Part shown: piece by piece, positions 27,072-35,357 of the stretch
Numbering within the stretch: the stretch's first letter is position 1
Layout: each line of letters starts with the position of its first letter
DNA from: Taibaiella sp.
GTDB taxonomy: Bacteria; Bacteroidota; Bacteroidia; Chitinophagales; Chitinophagaceae
NCBI GenBank assembly: GCA_016786705.1
Contig: JAEUVV010000009.1
Location: 1 to 64,000 of the forward strand
Length of the DNA stretch: 64,000 bases
Direction: 5' to 3'
Notes under the pieces: model-generated
What the model was told of the DNA's origin: nothing
Seen by the model: only the letters and a program-made list of their open reading frames with translations
Database searches by the model: none
Made by a program: the position numbers and the translations under genes

Positions 27072-28076
27072 TTATGGTCTATATCTGAAAGCCGTATTAT
27101 TATTACCGACAAAGAAAACAGAGTGATCAAGCGGGTGAATCGCTACAGCGTGTATATCTTCCCGGGTAAATTTTTTCATTTTTTTCCAGTGCTTACCGGC
27201 ATCATCAGTATATTGTACGACACCCTTCTCCCCTACTACATAGCCCTTATTCCCCGCAAAAGTGATATCGATATAGCGGTCTGTATTACTTAAAGGATTT
27301 TGACCGTTTTTCACTTTTTTGAATGCCCGGCCATCATCCGTTATATGCGCAATGGTCCCGTTAAACCCTACCGTCCAGATGTTGTCCCGGTCTGCCACAA
27401 ACAAAGCACGGTAATTATCATCGGTCAGGTTTAACTGTTGCCAGGTATTGCCGCCATCCTTTGTTTGCAGCAATGCACCGTAACCAACCGCATAACCCAG
27501 TTGCTCATCTACAAAAGCGATATCATTGATGGCAAAAGGAAAGGAGTCGACCCGCTGTAGTTGCATATCCGGTAGAAACCGGACAATGATCCCTCTTTCG
27601 AAACCACTGTTACCCGCTGCAAAGCCCGTGCCGGCATTGGTAAAAGTGACCCCGGTGAACGTATACCACCAGGAATCTCCTAAGCCCAGCTGCCAGTCAT
27701 TATTGGCAGGGCCTGCATTTTTAAACATTTTACCGTCAAAGCCCCCGCAATAGATCGCGTCCTCATACTCCGCGATGCAATAGACCGCTTTATTGGAGTA
27801 TAAAGCTGCGTCATAGTGAAACAATTGCCAGCTGGCCCCGTTATCGTCGCTTTGATAAAAATCATTGCGCACATGCCGGTCGCCGCCTACAATGTGTATC
27901 CGGCCGCCGCGGTCTACCAAAACACCATCTAACCGGCCCTTTGCAGGTACCGGTAAGGCAATTTGTTCCACCTCATTATCCCACTTTTTCCTTGAGCAGC
28001 TTACTCCTGATTGAAGCAGCAATACCAGGAACACAAAACGAACCGTATACTTAAGGTGCAATTTTCTCACTTTCAT
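27072..28076 (-). CDS. YCF48-like beta-propeller lipoprotein
   Basis: The start is set at 28076 (MKVRKLHLKY...); a GTG/ATG two codons upstream is less likely. A lipobox SGVSC follows the signal (Cys near residue 27). The protein has BNR/YCF48-type propeller repeats: GRIHIVGGDRHVRNDFYQSD, GTGFAAGNSGFERGIIVRF, QLGYAVGYGALLQTKDGGNT and GYVVGEKGVVQYTDDAGKHW. The SDDNGASW and TKDGGNTW turns are diagnostic. It overlaps the end of the AI-2E-type permease gene by 26 bp, so the two may be co-translated. Role unknown. Confidence 0.85.
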   Translation of the reverse strand: MKVRKLHLKYTVRFVFLVLLLQSGVSCSRKKWDNEVEQIALPVPAKGRLDGVLVDRGGRIHIVGGDRHVRNDFYQSDDNGASWQLFHYDAALYSNKAVYCIAEYEDAIYCGGFDGKMFKNAGPANNDWQLGLGDSWWYTFTGVTFTNAGTGFAAGNSGFERGIIVRFLPDMQLQRVDSFPFAINDIAFVDEQLGYAVGYGALLQTKDGGNTWQQLNLTDDNYRALFVADRDNIWTVGFNGTIAHITDDGRAFKKVKNGQNPLSNTDRYIDITFAGNKGYVVGEKGVVQYTDDAGKHWKKMKKFTREDIHAVAIHPLDHSVFFVGNNNTAFRYRP

Positions 28077-29079
28077 TACCAAACTCTACCTGATAAATTT
28101 TAATCAACATGATGAAATAAGACAGTAATAAAGGCCCGAAGATCAGGCCGATTACCCCGAAGATATTAAGCCCCAGGATGACCCCAAAAACCGTGATCAG
28201 CGGATGTACGTCCCCGAATTTTTTCAGGAACAGGAAGCGGATCACGTTATCGGAAAAACCTACTACCACCAGGCAGTAAATTGTCAGGAAGATACCATAG
28301 CCGGTTGCTCCCTGGGCAAACAAGTAGATGCATACCGGCACCCATACCGCCATGGTCCCGATAACAGGGATCACAGAAACAAATGCAGTGAGCAGGGCCC
28401 ATAATAAGGCGCCGGGTACACCACATATCCAATAGCCCAGTAAAGCGATAAGGCCTTGCGCAATGGCTAAAGCCGGGATACCTACCGCATTGGAAACAAC
28501 AAGGTTCTTGGTTTCATCCCAAACCTCCTTGCGGCTATCGCGGGCGATAGGCAGGTAATTTTTTACGCTCTGTTCAAACTTCCGCCCTCCTACAAAGAAA
28601 AAGTAAGCGATAAACAAAGCCGTAAACAGGTTGGCCACAAGATTGGTCATCGCGTTGAACAAAGAAGGCAGTATACCGATACCCTTTTGAGCAAAACCCA
28701 GTATTTGCTCCCTTGAGATGTTTAACTGGGGAAATTTCTCCACTACATAGTTGTATACAGATAATATCTGGGATTTAATCTGATCGGAGTTGGCGATCAG
28801 GTCATTTATTTTAGGCGCCAGCACTTCTCCCATCAGGAACAGCGGGAGGATCATGGTGATCAGTAAACCGATCACCATGGTCAGTGCGGCTACCCAGGGT
28901 TTCCAGCCCCGTTTGGTCAACAATTTAAAATACCAGGAGCGAAACATGATGTAAATGGCGGTCGCCCCCAAAAAACCAGGGATAAAATAAGCCAGTTTCC
29001 AGATGATTACGATCCCGAGGAAGGCAATCAGCAGGATGATCACGACCTGCTTGATCACGTTGTTGCTAATTGAATTCAT
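28051..29079 (-). CDS. AI-2E family transporter (PerM/YdiK-like)
   Basis: The 342-aa membrane protein has about eight hydrophobic segments, beginning VIILLIAFLGIVIIWKLAYF. The family signature region is present: GYWICGVPGALLWALLTAFV, SVIPVIGTMAVWVPVCIYLF, and the C-terminal FGDVHPLITVFGVILGLNIF. The HPLI and ILGL motifs are typical. Members export autoinducer-2 or other small solutes, or act in ion antiport; the substrate here is unknown. It precedes and overlaps the beta-propeller lipoprotein gene. Confidence 0.9.
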   Translation of the reverse strand: MNSISNNVIKQVVIILLIAFLGIVIIWKLAYFIPGFLGATAIYIMFRSWYFKLLTKRGWKPWVAALTMVIGLLITMILPLFLMGEVLAPKINDLIANSDQIKSQILSVYNYVVEKFPQLNISREQILGFAQKGIGILPSLFNAMTNLVANLFTALFIAYFFFVGGRKFEQSVKNYLPIARDSRKEVWDETKNLVVSNAVGIPALAIAQGLIALLGYWICGVPGALLWALLTAFVSVIPVIGTMAVWVPVCIYLFAQGATGYGIFLTIYCLVVVGFSDNVIRFLFLKKFGDVHPLITVFGVILGLNIFGVIGLIFGPLLLSYFIMLIKIYQVEFGNESEKIAP

Positions 29080-29173
29080 AGTATGATTTTATGGTAAATT
29101 TTATCCAAATTATCATCTTTTTAAGAAAAATCAGGAAAAATTATTAAGATTATCGTAAATTTAGAATATAAAC

Positions 29174-29203
29174 TTGAATAGCAACAAAAGTAGTATAGAT
29201 TTG
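29174..29203 (+). promoter_or_regulatory. Promoter of the YtxH-holin cassette
   Basis: TTG (29174-29176), exactly 19 bases, then TAGATTTG (29196-29203), a perfect TAnnTTTG box, 41 bp before the ATG at 29245. Confidence 0.8.
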
Positions 29204-29244
29204 TAACAGTAAATACATCTTTAACCTATTAAAATCAAAACATT

Positions 29245-29442
29245 ATGGCAAACAACGCAGGAAAAACAGTAGCAACATTATTATTAGGAACAGTAGTAGG
29301 CGCAGCAGTCGGTTATATTTTAGGCACGGACAAAGAAAAGCGTGATGAGCAAATCGACAAACTGAAAGACACTGTTAATAAATTAAAAGATAAGGTGACT
29401 AAGAAAGCAAAAGATTTAGAGCAGGAGATTTTCGAAAACTAA
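29245..29442 (+). CDS. YtxH domain protein
   Basis: The 65-aa protein has one glycine-rich membrane helix (ATLLLGTVVGAAVGYILGTD) followed by a charged Lys/Asp/Glu helix (KLKDTVNKLKDKVTKKAKDL). This is the YtxH layout, often linked to general stress response. It is the first of three small plus-strand genes that appear to form one cassette. Confidence 0.9.
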   Translation: MANNAGKTVATLLLGTVVGAAVGYILGTDKEKRDEQIDKLKDTVNKLKDKVTKKAKDLEQEIFEN

Positions 29443-29514
29443 GCTCCCATACTTTTGTTTTGGCTTTTCGGCTTTGAAAAAGTATTTTTGTTTCACTTAA
29501 AAAAATAAAAGCCT

Positions 29515-29877
29515 TTGGAAAATCCTATAAAAGCACTTAGACAATATATAACCCATTACATTAATCTTCGTTTTCAGGAATTCCGTTTGGAAGCATTGGA
29601 GCGGATCGTTAACGTGATGGGTTATTTGATTATGGGTGCGGTAGCTTTCTTCCTGGTCATGGTTATGTTCGGCTTTGCCGCCTTCGGTCTTGCGGAGTGG
29701 CTTTGCTATGTATTCAACAGCAGAACTTTAGGCTACTTTACGGTTTCAGCGGTTGTACTGCTGCTACTGTTCCTGCTTTTCCTGCTCCGGAAAAACCTGT
29801 TCAGGTTCCTGGGTGGAAAGATACTCTGGATATTAACCAAGCCGAGAAACGAAAAAGAAGCCGATCAAGAAGACTGA
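29515..29877 (+). CDS. Phage-holin-family (holin-X like) membrane protein
   Basis: The 120-aa protein starts at a TTG (29515); no ATG gives the N-terminal amphipathic helix, so TTG is the likely start. Two membrane helices are visible (YLIMGAVAFFLVMVMFGFAA, GYFTVSAVVLLLLFLLFLLR), with a charged tail (KPRNEKEADQED). This is the common phage-holin-family (DUF1469-like) layout in Bacteroidota, which is not tied to a prophage. It follows the YtxH gene by 72 bp. Confidence 0.8.
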   Translation: MENPIKALRQYITHYINLRFQEFRLEALERIVNVMGYLIMGAVAFFLVMVMFGFAAFGLAEWLCYVFNSRTLGYFTVSAVVLLLLFLLFLLRKNLFRFLGGKILWILTKPRNEKEADQED

Positions 29878-29941
29878 TCCGCTTCTTTCTGACACGCTTT
29901 TTAATAAAAGCGTTCTTTTAACCCCTAAAACGGAACACATA

Positions 29942-30370
29942 ATGGCCAAACCTCTACGCAGTAAATACCGTACCTTCAAATCCCTTAAAAGCCTAGAAGA
30001 TGCGCAGGATCGCATTAAAAGAGAGTACAGGGACATAGAGGATAACGCGATCGGCAATATCTTCGACCCGGTAAAAATTGGCATGGACCTGTTACCTTCC
30101 GTATTCGGATTATTCAGATCCAGGAAAAATAAACGAAAAATATCAAAACCGGCGAAAGTAAATACCCTGAGCTTATACCCGGCCAACCCCTTAGCGCCTA
30201 TCCGCGCTTTACCGGAGGCTGGTCAGGCCGGCAAAAAGCCATGCCTCAACATCCTTAATGTTGCTAAAAATAAAGGATTGGGCAGAAAGGTTGCAGCCTC
30301 GCTGATCCGCTGGCAATTAATAGAGCTGGGTATCTGGGGAATAAAAAAAATAATCAGCACGAAAAAGTAA
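29942..30370 (+). CDS. Hypothetical basic protein
   Basis: The 142-aa protein is basic (KSLKSLEDAQDRIKREYRDI; RSRKNKRKISKPAK). A short hydrophobic stretch lies near residues 45-60 (IGMDLLPSVFGLF) and a second weak one near the C-terminus (LIRWQLIELGIWGIKKI). No named family is recognised. Its place after YtxH and the holin-type gene is common for Bacteroidota envelope-stress cassettes. Its stop codon lies inside a 53-bp palindrome (30365-30417). Confidence 0.75.
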   Translation: MAKPLRSKYRTFKSLKSLEDAQDRIKREYRDIEDNAIGNIFDPVKIGMDLLPSVFGLFRSRKNKRKISKPAKVNTLSLYPANPLAPIRALPEAGQAGKKPCLNILNVAKNKGLGRKVAASLIRWQLIELGIWGIKKIISTKK

Positions 30371-30417
30371 ATAATAAAAAATCCGGCAGAATCTGCCGGA
30401 TTTTTTATTATTTACTT
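30365..30417. terminator. Long palindromic bidirectional terminator
   Basis: Both arms are 26 bp and perfectly complementary around a single base (30391). The centre is ATCCGGCAGA / TCTGCCGGAT with A runs on the left and T runs on the right. It contains the stop of the gene at 29942 and lies 18 bp from the yajC stop, so it can stop both convergent transcripts. Confidence 0.9.
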
Positions 30418-30434
30418 AAAAGATATAAAGCTGA

Positions 30435-30782
30435 TTAAGCAATTACTTTCGCTGTGGTAGCAGCTCCGGTTCTTTTATTAAAAGCCTGTGTCATTTCCAT
30501 GCTGATAGCCTGGCGCTCCACAACTACAGTCGTGTTTCTATCGATCTCTAAAGCTATAGTACCATCTTCATTGGTACGGGTAATTTTTCCGTGGATACCT
30601 GAAGTAGTGACTACTTTTTCACCTACCGCAATCGTTTCCGCAAAAGCTTTTTGTTCTTTTGCTCTTTTTTGTTGTGGACGAATCATAAAGAAATACATTA
30701 CAACGATCATTCCGACCATCATAAAAATTCCCATTCCTCCGCCACCTGGCGCCGCTGCCTGCAACAAAACGTTTGTCAACAT
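30435..30782 (-). CDS. yajC: Preprotein translocase subunit YajC
   Basis: The 115-aa protein has one membrane helix (MGIFMMVGMIVVMYFFMI), then the YajC hallmark RPQQKRAKEQKAFAETIAVG, EKVVTTSGIHGKITRTNEDG and IEIDRNTTVVVERQAI-like segments. YajC associates with SecDF and the Sec translocon. It stands on its own between terminators. Confidence 0.96.
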   Translation of the reverse strand: MLTNVLLQAAAPGGGGMGIFMMVGMIVVMYFFMIRPQQKRAKEQKAFAETIAVGEKVVTTSGIHGKITRTNEDGTIALEIDRNTTVVVERQAISMEMTQAFNKRTGAATTAKVIA

Positions 30783-30852
30783 AATTTTTTTTATTTTTTA
30801 AGGTGCAAAGATAGTCAAAAAAACACTTAAGGAAACATTAAATACCTCTTTA

Positions 30853-31311
30853 TTATTTCCATTGCACCTCTTCCGGTAAAAACTGGCGCACATCGCCATT
30901 GTACCGGATCACATCCCGCACGAGAGTCGAAGACACGGTTGAGTATTCCGGGGAGCTAGTCAGGAACACCGTTTCTATATGCTTGCTGAGCATACGGTTC
31001 ATGTCCGCGATCCCTTTTTCATATTCAAAATCGCTGACATAACGGATGCCCCGCAAAATAAAGCCGGCCCCGATCTTTTCGCAATAGCCTATGGTTAAAC
31101 CTTCATAAGCATGGGCTTCCACCTTATCTGTGTCTTTAAAGATCTGGTTGATCCAGTTTAATCTTTGCTCAACAGAAAACATGGGCTGCTTGGAAGAGTT
31201 CAGGCCCACCCCGATCACTATTTTATCAAACAGGGGCATGGCTCTGCGGATCACATCAACATGACCTAATGTTATCGGGTCAAAGGTCCCCGGGAATAAA
31301 GCTATTCGCAT
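30853..31311 (-). CDS. coaD: Phosphopantetheine adenylyltransferase
   Basis: The 152-aa protein is a full-length CoaD: FPGTFDPITLGHVDVIRRAM, GVGLNSSKQPMFSVEQRLNW, ILRGIRYVSDFEYEKGIADM and STVSSTLVRDVIRYNGDVRQ. The T/SxGH-type nucleotide-binding motif is the TLGH. CoaD makes dephospho-CoA from phosphopantetheine and ATP. The last CoA step, coaE, is at 48321. It is 17 bp before rfbC on the same strand. Confidence 0.97.
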   Translation of the reverse strand: MRIALFPGTFDPITLGHVDVIRRAMPLFDKIVIGVGLNSSKQPMFSVEQRLNWINQIFKDTDKVEAHAYEGLTIGYCEKIGAGFILRGIRYVSDFEYEKGIADMNRMLSKHIETVFLTSSPEYSTVSSTLVRDVIRYNGDVRQFLPEEVQWK

Positions 31312-31328
31312 AAAATTATTTTAAAAAA

Positions 31329-31865
31329 TTAAAAAGGGCTTTGAAAATCAGTAAACAGTTCAAAAGCTTTATCTCTCGCGGAAATAACCGGGTCTTTTAT
31401 CTCCCAGTCCATCCCGAAACTATCCCAGCGGATGCCGGTGTCACTGGCCTGGTGATACCCGGAGGAAACGAGGTAATAAGTAATGGCATCGTCATCCAAA
31501 GCTTTAAATCCATGGGCAAATCCTTTAGGGATATAATAAGCCCGGTGATTCGCTGCTGATAGCACCTGCGCCTCGAAACGGCCATAGGTAGGCGAAGCTT
31601 TACGCAGATCAACGATCACATCCAAAATAGCTCCTTTAGGGCAGAAAACAATCTTGGCGTGATCATGCGGGGGAAGTTGAAAATGCATCCCCCGGATTAC
31701 CCCCGTTTTAGAGTAGGAAAAATAACTTTCTTTCAACTCAAAGTCGATCCCTGCTTCCTTGAAAATAGCATTGTTGAAGGTTTTCACAAAAGTGCCCCTG
31801 TCGTCTGTAAAAGCAGGTAAGGTGATCAACCTGGCGCCGGGCAAACTTAAATCGACAAACTCCAT
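31329..31865 (-). CDS. rfbC: dTDP-4-dehydrorhamnose 3,5-epimerase
   Basis: The 178-aa protein matches RmlC/RfbC: DDRGTFVKTFNNAIFKEAGI, ESYFSYSKTGVIRGMHFQLP, the KIVFCPKGAILDVIVDLRKA core and the YIPKGFAHGFKALDDDAITY segment. The catalytic His of GMHFQ and the Tyr of the AITYYLVS stretch are present. It epimerises dTDP-sugar during rhamnose or related sugar synthesis. No other sugar genes are next to it. It may be co-transcribed with coaD downstream. Confidence 0.93.
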   Translation of the reverse strand: MEFVDLSLPGARLITLPAFTDDRGTFVKTFNNAIFKEAGIDFELKESYFSYSKTGVIRGMHFQLPPHDHAKIVFCPKGAILDVIVDLRKASPTYGRFEAQVLSAANHRAYYIPKGFAHGFKALDDDAITYYLVSSGYHQASDTGIRWDSFGMDWEIKDPVISARDKAFELFTDFQSPF

Positions 31866-32075
31866 AAAATAATGTGATCTGATGGTAAACAGGGCATCAA
31901 AAATAAGGATTAAAATTTACTAAGCCCTTAAATCCGGAAATTATAAAGAATTCAAAAAATGATGAGCTTACTAAACCTTCTCGCTTTCTACAGGTCTACT
32001 ATTACGTGCTAAGATTAAAAAACGTTGCAACCATAAATAGTACAATCAATTTTAACTTAATAAATCAATTATATT

Positions 32076-32405
32076 ATGAAAGGCAGATTTTTGGGCATTA
32101 TCGCAGTATTGACTATTTTACTTTCTTTTGGCTTTAACGAGGCCCGGGCGCAGCGTCACGACGGTCGCTACCGACATCACAAATCCGAACTAAGGCACCA
32201 CAAGAAAAGACACCATCATCCAAGATACATCCGTCCGCGGAGACCGGTGGCGGTTCATCATGGCGCAGGCCGCCACCACCTGAGCTACAGAGAAAGACGT
32301 GCAATAGAAAGACACCACAAAATGGCCATCCGTGAGCATAAAAGAGCTTTAAAGCACAGTAAAAACATACGCAGGATACATACCTATGGCTATGTACGCC
32401 ATTAA
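32076..32405 (+). CDS. Small secreted His/Arg-rich protein
   Basis: The 109-aa protein has a clean signal peptide (to about EARAQ). The mature 83 residues are strongly basic, with about 18 His and about 20 Arg (HHKKRHHHPRYIRPRRPV; RHHKMAIREHKRALKHSK). No family is recognised. The His content suggests metal binding or a pH-dependent charge, but nothing shows this directly. It is monocistronic, with a strong terminator 17 bp behind the stop. Confidence 0.75.
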   Translation: MKGRFLGIIAVLTILLSFGFNEARAQRHDGRYRHHKSELRHHKKRHHHPRYIRPRRPVAVHHGAGRHHLSYRERRAIERHHKMAIREHKRALKHSKNIRRIHTYGYVRH

Positions 32406-32421
32406 TCAATAAACAAATTGC

Positions 32422-32457
32422 ATTATAAAGGGAAGCTCAATAGCTTCCCTTTATAAT
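32422..32457. terminator. Bidirectional terminator
   Basis: A perfect 16-bp stem (ATTATAAAGGGAAGCT and complement) with a CAAT loop, between the convergent His-rich gene and the ComM-like gene. Confidence 0.85.
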
Positions 32458-32471
32458 TGCCGGTAATTATT

Positions 32472-34010
32472 TTAACCGGCCCAACCTTCCCGGTCCAGGC
32501 TCCGGTATTGTATGGCTTCCGCGATATGCTCCGCTTTGATCATTGGTGTATCCGCCAGGTCGGCGATCGTTCTGGCGACCTTTAAAATACGGTCATAGGC
32601 CCGGGCCGATAAATTCAGTTTTTGCATGGCGACCTTCAGCAGCTTACTCCCTACCGTATCGAGCTGGCAGTACTCCTGCAGCATTTTACTGTTCATCATC
32701 GCGTTGCAATATATGCCTTCCGCATGCGTATAACGTTCTGTTTGCCGGTTACGGGCTGCTATTACCCGTTTTCGGATTACCTCGCTTGGCTCCGTCTTGC
32801 TTTTTTCAGAAAGCTCATTAAAAGGCACCGGTGTGACTTCCACGTGCAGGTCAATCCTATCCAGCAGCGGGCCCGAGATCCGGCTTAAGTATTTGTGTAC
32901 AGTTTGAGGCGAACAGGTACATTCTTTTTCCGGGTGGTTGTAATACCCGCAGGGGCAAGGATTCATGGAGGCGATCAGCATAAAGCTGGCGGGATAATCC
33001 AGGCTAACTTTTGCCCTGGATATGGTCACCCGGCGCTCCTCCATGGGTTGCCGCATTACTTCAAGTACGGTTCGTTTAAATTCCGGCAATTCATCCAGGA
33101 ATAAGACACCGTTATGCGCCAGGGATATCTCTCCCGGTTGCGGGAAACCGCCTCCACCTATAAGGCCGGCATCTGAAATAGTATGATGCGGGCTGCGAAA
33201 AGGTCGCTGTGCGATCAATGAGGCATTATCGGCCAGCTTACCGGCTACAGAATGGATCTTGGTGGTTTCTAAAGCTTCCTGCAAGGTTATGGGCGGCAAT
33301 ATGGTGGGCAAACGTTTCGCCAGCATGGTTTTGCCTGCGCCGGGCGGACCTATAAGTATGGCGTTATGCCCGCCTGCCGCGGCGATTTCCAGGGCTCTTT
33401 TTATATTTTCCTGCCCTTTTACCTCATCAAAATCCAGGTCTATCTGCTCCTGAGCTGTAGCAAATTCTGCCCGGGTATCCACCACGGTAGGCTGCATCCC
33501 GGCATTTCCTTCCAGCAATGCGATCACTTCGTTCAGGTGCTGCGCCCCGTATACTTCAAGCTGATTGACCATAGCGGCTTCCCGGGCATTCTGCACCGGA
33601 ACGATCATGCCTTTAAAACCTTCTTTCCTGGCCTGGATAGCAATAGGGAGGCAGCCTTTCACCGGCCTTAAACTGCCATCCAGCTGGAGCTCGCCCATTA
33701 TGATATATTCCCCGAGCCGTGTACTGTCGATCTGCTCCGTCGCGGCCAGCATACCTATAGCGATAGGCAGGTCGTATGCCGACCCGGCTTTGCGGATATC
33801 AGCCGGCGCCATATTCACCACCATTTTATACCTGGGACTCTTAAACCCGTTGTTTTTATAAGCTGAAAGTATGCGGTCTACACTTTCCTTAACCGCATTA
33901 TCAGGAAGGCCTACAATATAATACCCAGAACCTGCTACGGTGTCTACTTCAATAGTGATCGTCATCGCTTCCACTCCATGCACTGCGCTGCCAAATACCT
34001 TAACCAACAT
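32472..34010 (-). CDS. comM: ComM/YifB family Mg-chelatase-like AAA+ ATPase
   Basis: The start MLVKVFGSAVHGVEAMTITI at 34010 is preferred over an ATG 11 codons upstream and gives 512 aa, the normal size. An N-terminal Lon-protease-like domain (VVNMAPADIRKAGSAYDLPI) is followed by the AAA+ domain. The AAA+ motifs are GPPGAGKTMLAKRLP (Walker A), GVLFLDELPEF (Walker B) and PCPCGYYNHPEKECTC (zinc ribbon). ComM-type proteins drive branch migration during natural transformation in some bacteria. The role here is inferred by family only. Confidence 0.95.
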   Translation of the reverse strand: MLVKVFGSAVHGVEAMTITIEVDTVAGSGYYIVGLPDNAVKESVDRILSAYKNNGFKSPRYKMVVNMAPADIRKAGSAYDLPIAIGMLAATEQIDSTRLGEYIIMGELQLDGSLRPVKGCLPIAIQARKEGFKGMIVPVQNAREAAMVNQLEVYGAQHLNEVIALLEGNAGMQPTVVDTRAEFATAQEQIDLDFDEVKGQENIKRALEIAAAGGHNAILIGPPGAGKTMLAKRLPTILPPITLQEALETTKIHSVAGKLADNASLIAQRPFRSPHHTISDAGLIGGGGFPQPGEISLAHNGVLFLDELPEFKRTVLEVMRQPMEERRVTISRAKVSLDYPASFMLIASMNPCPCGYYNHPEKECTCSPQTVHKYLSRISGPLLDRIDLHVEVTPVPFNELSEKSKTEPSEVIRKRVIAARNRQTERYTHAEGIYCNAMMNSKMLQEYCQLDTVGSKLLKVAMQKLNLSARAYDRILKVARTIADLADTPMIKAEHIAEAIQYRSLDREGWAG

Positions 34011-34144
34011 ATTCCTGTTACTTTTATACTGCAATTTAACCATTTTTAAAGTTTAATATATGCCTGCCTAAGTATTCTTAGCCGGAAAACGTCTATTAAA
34101 ATAAATTAATACTACAAGTATTTTTTGATCCAGTCAAAAGCAAT

Positions 34145-34152
34145 TAGCTTTG
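34145..34152 (+). promoter_or_regulatory. -7 box of the lipoprotein at 34179
   Basis: TAGCTTTG is a perfect TAnnTTTG box; a TTTTTTG run ends 17 bases upstream (34127). The implied start of transcription (about 34157) supports the ATG at 34179 over an upstream start at 34125. Confidence 0.5.
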
Positions 34153-34178
34153 CTATAGTCTATTTAACATATATAATT

Positions 34179-34904
34179 ATGAAATCCAACAGTATTCAGC
34201 TCCTTACCTTACTGGCCCTGGTTACATTTCTCACTTCCTGTGAAAAGGCAGCCAATAAAGGCGGTGGCACGGTAAAAGGCAACTGTAAAGTAAGTGCAGT
34301 GACCGGTTATTTTACCAATCCTTTAAGTATCAGCTATGATGCCTCAGGGAGAATAGACACTATGATGACCATAGGTATGCTTAGGACTTACCTGTATGAA
34401 GAGGAAGGCAATAAAGTATCAATCTTTACAAGAAAGGAGAATATTCTGGAGCAAAAAGCGGTACTACTCTATAACAAGGACAGCAAAATGCTGGACACCG
34501 CCCTGATTACTTTTAAAGACGGCACTAGGGAAACAAGGACTTATGCCTATCAAAACAAAACTACTATTGCCGAATATATCCATGCCGGTACCGATGTGGA
34601 TACTATCATTTATGAATGGTCCGGCGGCAATATGACCGGTGCCCATGGTTCAAGCGGTATCAATCCGTTAACGGCCATTAAGTATCACAGCAATATGGCG
34701 TTCCAGGAAGGTGATTTTAATTACATCAATACACTTATTGAAAGGGGTTATGTACCTGTTGGTAAAACCGCGAATCTTGTTCAATGCAATTATACAGGCA
34801 ACATCAGTTATAAATTCAACAGTAATGGGTACATTAAACAGGTATCCTCAGTACATGAAGGCTATCCTACTGTTACCTATACTTATGAGTATACTTGTAA
34901 ATAG
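34179..34904 (+). CDS. Hypothetical lipoprotein
   Basis: The 241-aa protein has a lipobox FLTSC (Cys near residue 21) and then a small basic Gly/Lys linker. The mature part has beta-rich segments (SISYDASGRIDTMMTIGMLR, TYLYEEEGNKVSIFTRKENI, YAYQNKTTIAEYIHAGTDVD) and ends KQVSSVHEGYPTVTYTYEYT. The YDASGRI and NGYIKQV pieces resemble the DUF4595/RHS-like beta repeats of Bacteroidota lipoproteins. No function is recognised. It is monocistronic with a terminator. Confidence 0.85.
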   Translation: MKSNSIQLLTLLALVTFLTSCEKAANKGGGTVKGNCKVSAVTGYFTNPLSISYDASGRIDTMMTIGMLRTYLYEEEGNKVSIFTRKENILEQKAVLLYNKDSKMLDTALITFKDGTRETRTYAYQNKTTIAEYIHAGTDVDTIIYEWSGGNMTGAHGSSGINPLTAIKYHSNMAFQEGDFNYINTLIERGYVPVGKTANLVQCNYTGNISYKFNSNGYIKQVSSVHEGYPTVTYTYEYTCK

Positions 34905-34920
34905 GCCATTTTTCTTATAA

Positions 34921-34958
34921 AAAAGAAGCGCATTGATAATGATCGATGCGCTTCTTTT
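34921..34958 (+). terminator. Terminator after the lipoprotein
   Basis: A 13-bp stem (AAAAGAAGCGCAT / ATGCGCTTCTTTT) with a 12-nt loop, followed by a T run, 16 bp after the stop. Confidence 0.85.
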
Positions 34959-34988
34959 TATTTTTTTCTAAAATTTTAAAGAAATATT

Positions 34989-35017
34989 TTGCAGGAATAA
35001 AAAAACGATTATCTTTG
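34989..35017 (+). promoter_or_regulatory. Promoter of the tRNA-Asp genes
   Basis: TTG (34989-34991), 18 bases, then TATCTTTG (35010-35017), a perfect -7 box, 38 bp before the first tRNA. Confidence 0.7.
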
Positions 35018-35055
35018 CAATCCCAAAGCGAAAGAGCTGAGGTTCAAAAGAAAAA

Positions 35056-35129
35056 GGATTGGTAGTTCAGTTGGTTAGAATGCCGCCCTGTCACGGCGGA
35101 GGTCGCGGGTTCGAGTCCCGTCCAGTCCG
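35056..35129 (+). tRNA. tRNA-Asp (GTC), copy 1
   Basis: The 74-nt cloverleaf has acceptor GGATTGG / CCAGTCC (one G-T pair) and D-arm AGTTCAGTTGGTTAGA. The anticodon stem is CCGCC / GGCGG around loop CTGTCAC (anticodon GTC). The T-arm has GGGTTCGAGTCCC. The discriminator is G and CCA is not encoded. It is identical to copy 2, 70 bp downstream. Confidence 0.97.
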
Positions 35130-35199
35130 CAAAACAATTTTATAATTGTTTGCAATTTTCGAAGTGAGATCGAAATAAAATATTTTCACACCAACGAAA

Positions 35200-35273
35200 G
35201 GATTGGTAGTTCAGTTGGTTAGAATGCCGCCCTGTCACGGCGGAGGTCGCGGGTTCGAGTCCCGTCCAGTCCG
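35200..35273 (+). tRNA. tRNA-Asp (GTC), copy 2
   Basis: The same 74-nt sequence as copy 1, with anticodon GTC. It is followed at once by a terminator and probably processed from one precursor with copy 1. Confidence 0.97.
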
Positions 35274-35274
35274 C

Positions 35275-35306
35275 AAAAAGAGCTTTACACATGTAGAGCT
35301 CTTTTT
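35275..35306 (+). terminator. Terminator of the tRNA-Asp transcript
   Basis: A stem AAAAAGAGCT / AGCTCTTTTT with an inner TACA/TGTA pair, beginning 2 bp after the second tRNA and ending in T. Confidence 0.85.
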
Positions 35307-35357
35307 ATTTTATGTTTTTTGTTTACATACTACAGAGCGAGGGATCAAATACAAAAG

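Noticed and set aside
35056..35273. tRNA pair as integration site of a mobile element
   Set aside because: Only 70 bp lie between the copies and no integrase or other element gene is present; tandem duplication explains it better.
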